NCBI GenBank assembly: GCA_002751075.1 | Contig: NAOQ01000278.1 | Span: 1-16,378, forward strand | Origin: Ichthyophonus hoferi | Taxonomy: Eukaryota > Opisthokonta > Ichthyosporea > Ichthyophonida > Ichthyophonidae | DNA: 16,378 nt | Direction of reading: 5' to 3' | Shown: positions 1-8,941 of the stretch, one piece after another | Layout of the letters: each line of letters begins with the position of its first letter | Position numbering within the stretch: position 1 is the first letter of the stretch | Notes under the pieces: generated by a model | Seen by the model: the letters and a program-made list of their open reading frames with translations, nothing else | Told to the model about the DNA's origin: nothing | The model's database searches: none | Made by a program: the position numbers and the translations under genes

Positions 1-16
1 AATAGCAACAATGATG

Positions 17-56
<40 letters not shown>

Positions 57-1321
57 AAGCAATCAAATAAGTCAATTCAATTATACCTTGCAGCAGACTC
101 CAAATGTAATTGGCTGGATACAGATAGGTAGGTGGGTCGATCAAAGAATTCAACTGGGTACTATTTTTTTAGCATAGACCAATAAACACCAATAAACACC
201 AATAAACACACACAAATATATATATTAACACTTGTCAATTGGTTGTTGGCATATGACCTTATATCTAACTAATTATAAATTTATTAACCCATTGGATGTA
301 ATTTAGCTAATGAGGACACAATTTAATGCATTCCGTTTTAATCCATACATAGAATTCATACAGCCTGACAGTCACGTGTAATTATAATCCTGTTATCCCA
401 CGTTCATAGGTGATAATATATTATAATATAAAAAGCACTATCTATTTGATGAAATTATTGACTAATATTCAATCATTTGGTAGTTCAGAATTTTAGGTAA
501 AACCATTGCCTACTTCAACTTGAACTTCTCATGACGTAGATAAAATAAAATACAACTATTGGTTCTTGTTAAATTCTTTGACATGTGATTAGCAAGAGAA
601 GCAAAACTAGATTAAATAGAGTTGACCTCATGAAACAATAAAATGTGGAATATGCTTATTCGTTGATTTTCACTGGTTGGGACTCGATAAATACATGACA
701 AATAGAATAACTTGGTAATTAATTAATCAAATAAGAATTTATTATAACATACACAACATATTCCAACAGAATAGAATAATCATATATCTACCAAATATTT
801 TATAGCCAATAACACAAACAATTACTAGAATATTTATCTACTAAAGTAATACAGGGGTTTAGATTAACTATCAGAATATAAAATTAATTAAAGTGAATAG
901 CTATTAATAAGTATGATGTGGTTGATGCCTTAAGTAAGTCTAAGATTACATAGCAACATGACTGCGTTTCACAGGTCTAACAAGGAATGATCCAAAGGTC
1001 CAGTTAATTAATAATTTGTCATATATGGTATTAGTAATTAGAATGCCAGCTTGCTAGTTTGATCCTAAATGTAGAATAAAACAATGTGGTACTTATCTCC
1101 ACTCAGCTAATATCTAATTAAAATACATTCATATATACATGTTAGAATGCATCAACTGAAACAAAAACATACACATGAAGCAATTAATAATAAAGAAATA
1201 CGATTGGCGCAATATCAGCTATTATCGAATAATAGCCTAATAAAGTAATTTACTAATTAACCACACAAAATCACGACATCACCCATATTATATTAAATTG
1301 AAACATAGAATAAAGAATTAC
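1..1321. other. AT-rich stretch with no exon found; probably NARS2 intron
   Basis: NARS2 continues leftward on the minus strand, so this should be intron, perhaps with a later exon I could not recognise. The minus strand was read for the next expected AsnRS block (PAFLTVSGQLHLE-like) and nothing convincing was seen. It holds a trinucleotide (AAT/ATT) array at 11-56 and three copies of a decamer (CAATAAACAC) at 179-208. Confidence 0.55.
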
Positions 1322-3704
1322 CGTTTTTTTTACCCAATCCCACTCTAAAGGTTTCACCTGCTCCCTCACAATCATTGGTCGTAATAACAGGGGGGGTAAA
1401 TTGAATATACCCATTATCCTGCAATAACATGCATTAGCAATATGTATTGGTTGGTATATACACATAAAAATAAAGATAAAGATCAAGTCATATTCTATCC
1501 AATCATATAAGTATTCTATTTTACTCTGTCTTCTCTCTCTTGAATCTAATACATACATTATAAAAATCTATAATATATATTGAAAAATTACCTTCATCCA
1601 TTGGCGTAGTGCCTGCTCTACCCTACTCCTCATTCTATAAATAGCACCAAATGTATTGGTTCTCATCCGTAAATGTTGATATTGTCGTAAATATTCAAAC
1701 GTCATTTTGTTCTTCTGCTGGATTGGATAGTCCTGCATGATATATTACGTAAACTATATACATACAAACGTTACATATAAACACATCTCTATGACCATAA
1801 ATATATAATACTATACAATACTATGTAATACTACATATATTATATAATACTATATCATACTATATATAATACTACATATAATACTATATATAATACCATA
1901 TATATAATACTAGATCAATAATTTTACATCTATAATATTGGATCAATATTATATATATATATAGATGCTTAACAATATGTGATCGTATTCTTTGATTGGT
2001 CTTGATATAGTTCAGCAATAGTAACAGAAAAAAAATGTTATAAATCACTTTAATAACCTAGTAAGCATTCTAATTATATTACAGTATAAGATAGCATAAT
2101 ACATTACATTACATTATAGTGAATTATATAATGTCATATTATATCCTAGAATATTGTAATATAATAAAATATAGCATAATCTCTTCTAATCCAATCTAAA
2201 TAAATCTAATCCAGTCTAATATAAATTAATCCATTCTAATATAATACAACATAAGAGAATCTGTAATATATTTTGATTAAAAGCAATCCAATCAAATACA
2301 AATTGTTTTCTATATTTACTTAGGCAAAACACCATACACAATGTATTACTATATGCGTACTTGAAAGACTAATCAAGATCTGTAATATATTTTTAAAAAT
2401 TATCATTAAAAGTATTACACAATTATATTATTGTATTCATAATGATAGCTGCAAATTATAATGACATCTAGGTCATTAATACAATTCAAAAATAAAAACA
2501 TCCACCAATAGATATATACCTCTTCACACGATCCAATGACCTTCACTCTATCAGCAATCAGCTCTAATGGTTGGGTCCCCAACCCTGTCTTAATAGTCCC
2601 TGTCACTTCAACACTACATCCAAGAGATAAGCTGTAGTTGGTTGCCACCGAGATGCATTAGCGAGTATAAATATATCTACAGACATGCATAACGTCATAC
2701 ATACATACATATGTACATACATACATACATACATACATACATACATACACCCTTTATTACCCTGCTATTTCTTCTGTCGGAGTAGCAACAACCTGGAAGT
2801 GGTTCAAGCACGATCCATCGTTTAATTGGATAAATGTTACATCCTTTTGAGCCCGGATTAACCGCGCCCAACCCTGTAATATTAATAAATGAATTGATAA
2901 GGGATATACCTAGAAGTATTCATGTACAGGCCTAGGTAAGTATATATAAATATATGGATATGGTATAAATTATTATCACCCCATATTTTATTATATTATA
3001 TAATAGACTATAGTATAATGCAATATAAGATAATACAGTATACTAAAATATCATATCTTATTATATTTTATCATACTATATCCTATCCTATCATACCACT
3101 ATATCTCTATATATAAATATGCCATAAAAGCCATGAATATGTTTGTATATATGACTATAATTGCAAATATATTTTACACTTTATGTTATATATCTATGCA
3201 TTATTTTTTAACATTTAATTGTACAGAATGTTTTCTTATAAACATGAAAGTAAAAATTTATACATAAATAAAGAATTACCCAATAGTAAAATAGTGCAAA
3301 TAAACCACAATCTTGCAGTAAAAATGCTTATATTAAAATTAAAAAATATGCTTTAAAAGACTTTAGTAACTTTAAAGCAGGCCAGTCACATTAATATGAG
3401 CAACAAATCCTTGTATTTTCAGTTTAATTTGTGTCGCTAACTCGTTCATATCCATATATATATTCATAAACATAAATAAACCTCTACACATATACACATA
3501 AACATGTACCCATATGGTAGTGGTATAGTCTACGTCATTGCTGCCTAGTAACTGGGCAATGGTCTTTCTGACTGGCGTTTCACCCACTAATCTAACATTG
3601 TTGGGTCTGTTGCTATAGCAACGGGATATACAGGGAGCCAATGACTGTACATAACGACTGATGATTGGACGTAGTTGAAATAAATAAGAGAAAGATATTA
3701 TCAT
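1322..3704 (-). CDS. NARS2: Mitochondrial asparaginyl-tRNA synthetase, N-terminal part (5 exons, continues past left edge)
   Basis: Class II aminoacyl-tRNA synthetase that attaches Asn to mitochondrial tRNA-Asn. Exons in transcript order are 3704-3504, 2873-2761, 2631-2520, 1732-1592 and 1418-1322. Their phases (0, 2, 0, 0, 1) agree and give 221 residues. Residues 1-40 form an Arg-rich presequence with CYSN near a likely cleavage site. Residues about 60-142 form the anticodon-binding OB fold (GWARLIRAQKDVTF, LNDGSCLNHFQVV, SLGCSVEVTGTIK, ADRVKVIGSCEE). Residues 143-221 give FEYLRQYQHLRMRTNTFGA, then class II motif 1 with the invariant Pro, and the AsnRS hallmark TPPVITTNDCEGAGETF. Human NARS2 is about 477 residues from memory, so motifs 2 and 3 and the active site are missing here. 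The last visible exon ends in a normal donor (G|GTAATT), so the gene is cut by the window rather than broken. AspRS is unlikely because TNDCEGAGETF is AsnRS-type. The Arg-rich start favours the mitochondrial over the cytosolic paralogue. Confidence 0.93.
1733..2519 (-). other. NARS2 intron 3, with degenerate short repeats
   Basis: A 787-base intron between the OB-fold exon and the motif 1 exon. Bases 1795-1930 are a degenerate run built on TAATACTATA. Bases 2090-2240 carry drifting TCTAA/TAATC pentamers. A short palindrome, TAATATTG-GAT-CAATATTA, lies near 1936-1954. No coding signal was seen. Confidence 0.6.
2697..2749. repeat. (ATAC)n microsatellite in NARS2 intron 2
   Basis: About thirteen ATAC/ACAT units with one interruption (ATGTAC). 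It lies within the 129-base intron between exons 2 and 3 and ends only a few bases from the exon 2 donor, so length change here could affect splicing. Confidence 0.9.
2874..3503 (-). other. NARS2 intron 1, AT-rich
   Basis: About 630 bases between the presequence exon and the OB-fold exon. Bases 2970-3110 carry TATAATA/TATCCTATC-type degenerate pentamers. The acceptor is ATTACAG at 2880-2874. No other feature was seen. Confidence 0.6.
3504..3704 (-). other. NARS2: NARS2 exon 1: mitochondrial targeting presequence and start of OB fold
   Basis: The ATG at 3704-3702 opens MIISFSYLFQLRPIISRYVQ, which has Arg and hydrophobic residues and no acidic residue for over 40 positions, as in matrix-targeting signals. 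The exon runs into TTTIWVH, and exon 2 supplies GW, matching the VxGW start of the AsnRS OB fold. To keep that spacing the donor would be CAT|GTTTAT at 3503, which is weak. A better-looking GTACAT donor six bases earlier (exon end 3510) would remove V and H in frame. Both keep phase 0, so this end is uncertain by two codons. Confidence 0.75.
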
Positions 3705-3715
3705 ATTTAATTTAT

Positions 3716-4030
3716 CTCTATCTATTTATCTATCTCTCTCTCCTCTCTCTTTCTCTACCACTACTTTATCTTCCTACACTTCTACGTTCTTGTTGCAATC
3801 TCGTTATATATTTTTTTTTCTAACCGACTCATTTTCAATATATATATAAGTTGCGCATGTACGGTGGGCATATACATGTCTCAATATCATCCTTACCCTC
3901 CTTCTCTCCTTTCCGTTCTCTCTCTCCCTTATATAACCAAACCCTTCCCTCTCTTACGACACGAACTTATACAAGGGCACAACCACACCTTAGCAACACC
4001 TTCCTACCACACTAATCCTATATTATACAG
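3716..4030. promoter_or_regulatory. C/T-rich tracts at the NARS2 5' flank, with an NRF-1-like half-site
   Basis: Long CTCTCT/TATCTATC runs (3716-3800) and a second pyrimidine-rich block (3884-4030) flank a TGCGCATG motif at 3852-3859, about 148 bases upstream of the NARS2 start. TGCGCATG resembles half of the NRF-1 palindrome known from animal promoters of mitochondrial genes. This is a motif match only; no start site can be fixed from sequence. Confidence 0.3.
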
Positions 4031-4214
4031 TAACTTACTAATCGGCTAGCCGACCTACCGAGATAATGTGCATATTAAACCTAACACACCAAGATAATAG
4101 AGTAGGGTCAGATTATTTTATTAAATTTCATTAATTTTATTAATGTATATATAATTATTAAAGTGGTTCATATGATTATTGAAAGTGGACTAAATTATAT
4201 ATATATGCTGTATA

Positions 4215-4375
4215 GTTTATATAGCATATAATATATGTATACCAGTTGGTTAAGAACGGCTCACATATATATTATAATAACATATATATCGTTATCATTG
4301 TTATGTAAACAATATAGCATAGTATATAATGTATGTATAGAAGTTGGTTAAGAATGGTTCACATACATTTTATTA
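4215..4375. repeat. Two diverged tandem copies of a 98-base unit
   Basis: The block TATAGCATATAAT...GTTGGTTAAGAACGGCTCACATA (anchor at 4245) returns as TATAGCATAGTATATAAT...GTTGGTTAAGAATGGTTCACATA (anchor at 4343). The anchors are 98 bases apart, with small indels and several substitutions. This looks like an old local duplication. Confidence 0.75.
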
Positions 4376-5147
4376 TTGTAAATGGTGTGGCTCAGCCAAT
4401 ACGTACGTTAATCGAATGTGTTAAAATTGAAAGGATTACCATATGAAGCTAAGTTGCGGAATATAATATTGGTAAATGATATGATATCTACTTCGAAAAT
4501 ACTATAATATTTAATAAATAATATATTTATAAATAATTATACATTTTATTGCAACTATAATAAAGTTATATGTAATAATTATCCAATAAATCATATAAAA
4601 AGCATTTAAGAAGTAAATTTTTAATATTAATTGAAAAATACATGGTTTTACTTTATTTATTAATACGCTTTCTATTGGTATATAATTATAAAATGTCAGT
4701 CTATTAGTAGAGGTCGAAAATTTGGTTCTATCTACATTAATTATTTAATGAAATACCTAATATATTTTTACATTATAATCAGGATTCTGACTATATGGTC
4801 AATATATAGTAAGTCTATAAGTAATATATAAAAAATCTATAATCCATTTATAGTTCATACATAGTCCTATCATGAGTATATTATGAATATGTAACAAATA
4901 TGTAAGTATATGATAAGTATATAATGTGCAACTAAATAATATGTAAGACGTATTAATAATTAAGTAAATATATAAAAAATACATATTAAATAAATAAATA
5001 ATAGATAATCAATATTTTAAAATATATAATAAATACATAATATATATATATATATATATATAATATATATACAATAACCACCATTTAATATATATATATT
5101 GACGTCCAAGCGCTTAATAGATGAATTTAAATCTATATTTTCATCTT

Positions 5148-5232
5148 GCGGGGGTGTCCAATGTGCACAATGTTAACTATCAATAAAAACTGATCATTAG
5201 CGGGGGTGATTCAATAATTGACTATGCACAAT
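5148..5232. promoter_or_regulatory. Paired GCGGGGGTG / TGCACAAT modules upstream of GOLT1
   Basis: GCGGGGGTG occurs at 5148-5156 and again at 5200-5208. Each copy is followed by TGCACAAT, at 5164-5171 and 5225-5232. Exact nine-base and eight-base matches in the same order, in otherwise AT-rich DNA 130-220 bases before the GOLT1 start, suggest a repeated protein-binding module. A CRE-like TGACGTCC lies just upstream at 5100-5107. Confidence 0.35.
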
Positions 5233-5320
5233 TCTATTAGCTCCCAAAATATGTAACCAACTATTATTATTACTATACTATTAATATTACACTAACCCAA
5301 GTACAAGACAGTGTAGCTAT

Positions 5321-5330
5321 TATAAATATA
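5321..5330 (+). promoter_or_regulatory. TATA-like element before GOLT1
   Basis: TATAAATATA lies 45 bases before the GOLT1 ATG, a spacing that would leave a leader of roughly 10-20 bases. In DNA this AT-rich such a match is common by chance. Confidence 0.25.
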
Positions 5331-5365
5331 GTGTAAAAAATATAAAGTAGTGTAGTCATATAAAA

Positions 5366-7487
5366 ATGATTTCCATTTCAGACGTACAAAGTAACTCACT
5401 GCCCTTTCTCTCCTTTTATATAGCCATATTTATGTATATCTTTTATACTCCTTCAGTTTATTGTTTTTAGTACATGTACTTACTCCTTATTGTTGTTTTT
5501 TGAGTTTTTATAGCGCAGGATTTTATTTTTACTATGAAAGAGTTATCAGAATAAGAGAATATATAGAACAATTTATTTTCCTCAGTAAATGTGTGTATGT
5601 GTAGGTTCCATACAGATTCATACTATAACCAAAAAATCCCCTTCACTAATACCCTTTACACATGTACATGTTTATATAAACATCTGCAAACACATCACTA
5701 TACGCGATACCTGCATATACAAATCCTTCTTCTATTCACTACAAGTAACCCCACATGTTAAACCAAACCGTAAATTATCTTTTTTAATCTACCTATGTAA
5801 GGTATATATATACCTTATATGTCCAAGTGCACTGAACACTATCCCCCCCCCTCTCCTTCCCTCCCTCATGCAGAGATGGGCCTAGGCATTATGGCCTTTG
5901 GTGTCTTTTTTCTTATCATGGGCGTCACACTGATGTTTGACAGGGGACTACTGGCCATGGGAAATGTAGGTTTTATAAAAATCTAGTGGCTATTCAATAC
6001 TTATTACTATTCAATACTTATTATTGGCTATAGCTATTATTTAATTTTTATTATTAGCATTTATTATACCCCTTTTGTATTACCTGTGCTTATGTTCTAT
6101 TTTAAGTATGTAGTTCATTATTATTATTACTATTATTATTATTATTATTTATTGTTTATAATATGATAGCAATAACTGCTAGTATTTCCCTAAAAGATCG
6201 ATCAGTTTATATCTTGTATCTTTTTAAAAAATTAAATTTTATATACTATTGGCCATTACACTATAGTAAGATTCCTAGTGACATATCAATCGACATTATT
6301 ATTATTGTATATGACTTGAAAATTTTAAAATCAAACCTGCCTTAAATACATACACATATTATAAGTCTTTAATTACATATGCCTCTTGCTATATGTTTCT
6401 CTCTCTCACTATGATCATATGCACCCCTTCTGTTACTTTATATATTCTTTTTGCATTCTTCCCCAACTCCTTTTTTTCCTACTAACTTTTCACATTTTCT
6501 AAGGCGCATTAACATCCTCTTTTTCCTCTCAGATCCTATTTGTCCTTGGTCTATCAATTGTAAATGGAGTCCAAAAGACCCTTAGTTTATTTTTCAAACA
6601 ACGTAATCGTCTGCCTGGGACTATTATGTTTATAATAGGCATGGCTTTAGTGCTTTCTGGTTGGTGCTTTGTTGGCATGACCATTGAAGTTATTGGTCTA
6701 GTTAAATTGTTTGGGTAAGTATGCTTGGCGCTATATATTTTATAAACTTTAAATTCAACTTGCGTTATATCTATATATAGTAGAATGGGGGAGGGGGATT
6801 CTATCTGAAATTTTATTTATTTTCAAATTATATTTTCTTCATCTTTGCATATATATTGTACAAATCTGTTGCCATCTGTATATATAATGTGGTACTATAC
6901 TACGATAGCAAGTATTTGATATGCATTTTTCTTACATACACAACTTTTCTTTTCTTTTTATTCTCCTTTTTATATCTTTATTCCACCTGATATTTTCTCT
7001 ATTTCATTATCTCCCTTCCCCTCGTTTTTGCAGTGATTCTGTTCCAGTAGCTATGAGCTATATCAGGCGCCTGCCAATCATAGGACTCTTGCTGGCATAT
7101 CCACCAATCGCTGAGGTGAGATTAACCACTAAATATTTTACTGGTGTGCACTTCTTATATAGGAAGTTTAAATTTTCAAAATTAGGTCCTATTGGATTGC
7201 ATGAGTAAGTTGTGTTTTACTTATTATAATAACTGCATTTACACTATAAATACGTGTTCAGGCACATAAAACACGCATAGATATGCCTATATCTATTCTT
7301 AATTTTTATAGAAATATAATTATACGTTCCCATTGACATATATATATTATATGCATGGAAAAATAATTGGACATATATTAATTAATTAATCAAATAATTA
7401 TTCAATCACAAAAATCCACAGCTATTGGAGCGAATAACGCCACGGGCAAAGGAGGCCTCTCCAGTAAGCGAGACAAAATTGCGATAA
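5366..7487 (+). CDS. GOLT1: Got1-family vesicle transport protein (complete, 5 exons)
   Basis: Small four-pass membrane protein of the Got1/Sft2 family, which acts in ER-Golgi and Golgi vesicle traffic. Exons are 5366-5390, 5874-5965, 6533-6714, 7034-7115 and 7422-7487, all with GT-AG borders and matching phases (1, 0, 2, 0). They give 148 residues ending at TAA; the vertebrate protein is about 138, from memory. Family signatures are MISxxDxQK at the start (human MISLTDTQK), GxFFLxxGVxLxFDRxLLAxGN at 18-39, LFVLGL and VQKT at 41-55, RLPGTIMFIIGM at 65-76, FVGMTIEVIG at 85-94, and the terminal YIRRLPIIGLLL at 109-120. Hydrophobic segments lie near 10-30, 36-53, 68-84 and 85-100. The first exon encodes only eight codons plus one base; the family start and splice phase both support it. 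The charged tail after PPIAE (127-148) is longer than in GOLT1B. It lies head-to-head with NARS2 and tandem with XPNPEP3. Confidence 0.95.
5391..5873 (+). other. GOLT1 intron 1
   Basis: 483 bases from donor A|GTAACT to acceptor ATGCAG at 5868-5873, preceded by a C/T-rich tract with a run of nine C. The open frame at 5589-5885 is intronic and crosses the acceptor out of the gene's frame, so it is not coding. Confidence 0.8.
5966..6532 (+). other. GOLT1 intron 2
   Basis: 567 bases, with a TTA/ATT trinucleotide run at 6117-6150 and a strong pyrimidine tract (TTTTTCCTCTCAG) before exon 3. The short frame at 6163-6345 is AT-rich chance sequence. Confidence 0.8.
6715..7033 (+). other. GOLT1 intron 3
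   Basis: 319 bases from a perfect GTAAGT donor to a TTTTTGCAG acceptor, with a long T/C-rich tract at 6945-7030. Nothing else was seen. Confidence 0.8.
7116..7421 (+). other. GOLT1 intron 4
   Basis: 306 bases from GAG|GTGAGA to CCACAG. The frame stays open for about 90 bases past the donor, so retention would add a different tail before a stop. Nothing else was seen. Confidence 0.75.
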
Positions 7488-7822
7488 CATGCACACATAA
7501 CATATAATGTAGCTGCAGGAACAACTTATGCATGCTATACAATAAGCCAGTATTTTGGGCCGATGAATCGCCATGGGTGTATTGTACACAGAATCATAAT
7601 GCTAGACTGGATAGTGATTGAGTGTTAGATACATATATATAGCCTAATGGTCTGATTGGAGGTGGTATCACATATTTTAAGTAAGGAAATGAGTTTTAAC
7701 CCAACACCTTTTTTTATTTTATCGGATAACCTTCTAACTTTTGTATTTTTACCACAATGTTAACGATTGCTTTTGGATTAATGAAAGCAATTAAAGCAGT
7801 TAAAACTAATTAGACAATAAAG
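7488..7822 (+). other. Probable GOLT1 3' untranslated region and poly(A) signal
   Basis: The first AATAAA after the stop on the plus strand is at 7816-7821, 329 bases downstream, followed by T-rich and GC-bearing sequence. The stretch is moderately complex and carries no open frame of note. The signal is a hexamer match only. Confidence 0.4.
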
Positions 7823-7830
7823 CATTTTCT

Positions 7831-7873
7831 GTCGCCCCTTCCTACCCTGGCGACTGATTTTGGTGGCGTCGCC
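7831..7873. repeat. GC-rich alternating inverted repeats
   Basis: GTCGCC (7831-7836), GGCGAC (7849-7854) and GTCGCC (7868-7873) can form two mutually exclusive short hairpins with loops of 12 and 13 bases. The cluster stands out in AT-rich DNA and sits just after the candidate GOLT1 poly(A) signal. Confidence 0.6.
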
Positions 7874-8100
7874 TATTTTAAAATCTTGTTGATCACCGAT
7901 TAATCTTTGTAAATAATATTTGTCTCCCTGCCAATTTTTTTAAAATTATTGTTCATCAATCTGTATTTATTATTTGTACGTATCCCACTGCTAAAAGTTA
8001 AAAATTATTAATCAACCATCAATATTTATAAATAATATTTATCTCACCGCCAATTTTTCGATGCCATTAATTACCAATCATTCTTTATAAATAGTATAAT
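7863..8100. repeat. Degenerate minisatellite, about 59-base period, four units
   Basis: The anchor CTCCCTGCCAATTTTT (7923) recurs as ATCCCACTGCTAAAAGTT (7982) and CTCACCGCCAATTTTT (8043), with an earlier relative GTCGCCTATTTT (7868). Each is followed by AAAATTATTnATCAATC and TTTATAAATAATATTT-like sequence. Unit spacing is 58-60 bases and divergence is considerable. Confidence 0.65.
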
Positions 8101-8120
8101 TCTTCAATTAGCTACATCCT

Positions 8121-8262
8121 TTGTTTAATCATGAGGAAACAAATATTATTAAGACAGTCACCACGTTCGCTCGTTTGGTTAAAATACTTTCCTTATATGG
8201 GTCACGAACAATCCTGGCCAATAATTTGTTATCTGCCCGCCTGAGAACGACAAGCTACAATA
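8121..8262. other. GC-richer island with several short open frames, unassigned
   Basis: A roughly 140-base patch of ordinary base composition inside very AT-rich DNA. It is open in a forward frame (8121-8351), contains a 37-codon ATG frame at 8131-8244 with an Arg-rich start (MRKQILLRQSPRSLVWLKYF), and is open on the minus strand, where it looks like a terminal exon (acceptor TTGTAG, then LVVLRRADNKLLARIV..., ending TGA). I recognise no family. It may be an exon of an unseen gene, an old insertion fragment or chance. Confidence 0.3.
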
Positions 8263-8941
8263 TTATAATAATAACAAACATGAAATGGAATTTTAACCAG
8301 TATACCTTATTTTTTATTTTTTATTTTGCCAATAAACTATTTAAATTTTAAAATTTTAATGATGAAGCTATTCTTATATAAGTGATGCTAATTACTTAGT
8401 AGCAGTAATACTAAATAGAAATATTTCAAATAATGTTTAGTAAATCTACACTCCAAATCCAATAAATATTTGGACCAATCATATTTTAGTTTTGTTAGCT
8501 GGGAGCCAATGAAATTTAATTGAAATTGTATTCATCATTTGCAAAACAATAACAATAACAAGATAGTACATTCATTTCTATATAAACCTCTAGTTATGTT
8601 GTATATTATATATTGTATACATTTAAAACCATAGTAAAACTATCGATATTTTGTATTTTATATGTATATGTATTTATAATCTTTTTAAAATCCAATTTCG
8701 ATATAAATTGCTGGCCCCTCCATATTTGTGATATAATATAATATAATTTATATTATAAACAAACTATATTTCAAAGACAACATAAATATCTTACAAATTG
8801 TCTAGTTATAAATTTTATTTTATGTTTAGTTGCATTTCTAACTATCTTATTTCTCTGTTAAATTTTTTATCTAGCAATATAAGCAGCACCATCATAACAT
8901 CGTCATAACGATAAGTAATCTTATATAGGAAATAGGTAAGT
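8263..8941. other. AT-rich 5' flank of XPNPEP3
   Basis: No coding signal was seen. It should contain the XPNPEP3 promoter. TATATA-like strings occur at 8590-8630 and at 8921-8927, the latter only about 15-20 bases before the first ATG and so probably too close to act as a TATA box for it. Confidence 0.5.

Larger units (their letters stand above)
3705..5365. other. Intergenic space between divergent NARS2 and GOLT1
   Basis: Both genes are transcribed away from this 1.66 kb stretch, so it must hold both promoters. The NARS2 side (3716-4030) is C/T-rich on the plus strand, meaning A/G-rich in the NARS2 leader. The middle (4040-5075) is very AT-rich and contains the 98-base duplication and a (TA)n run at 5041-5062. 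The GOLT1 side (5090-5240) contains paired G-rich modules. Short open frames at 3864-4049 and 4799-4984 are low-complexity and not credible genes. Confidence 0.7.

Noticed and set aside
95-121. Exon-like piece on the minus strand (acceptor ATCCAG, donor AAG|GTATAA) with fitting phase
   Set aside because: Its translation (ANYIWSLLQ) does not resemble the expected AsnRS region.
407-414. Possible S in place of G before the metal-binding His in HHVSHYLGMD (the exon at 16083-16167) as a defect
   Set aside because: E. coli PepP, as I recall it, also has Ser here (GLSHWLGLDVHD), so it is a normal variant. The start and end given are residue numbers of XPNPEP3, not bases.
616-630. Minus-strand reading G-Q-L-Y-L at 627-613, resembling the AsnRS block TVSGQLHLE
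   Set aside because: A stop lies immediately upstream in frame and another follows after one more codon, no useful donor is present, and the preceding PAFLTVS residues are absent. A chance five-residue match.
1271-1558. 95-codon minus-strand frame over NARS2 exon 5
   Set aside because: It reads the exon in the wrong frame. The correct frame gives GYIQFTPPVITTNDCEGAGE, which matches AsnRS.
3864-4049. 61-codon plus-strand frame in the divergent intergenic region
   Set aside because: Low-complexity Pro/Ser/Leu/Tyr translation of a C/T-rich tract, with no family resemblance. More likely promoter or leader sequence of NARS2 on the other strand.
8357-8450. Possible C/D snoRNA (ATGATGA at about 8359)
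   Set aside because: No CTGA D box at a suitable distance and no terminal stem.
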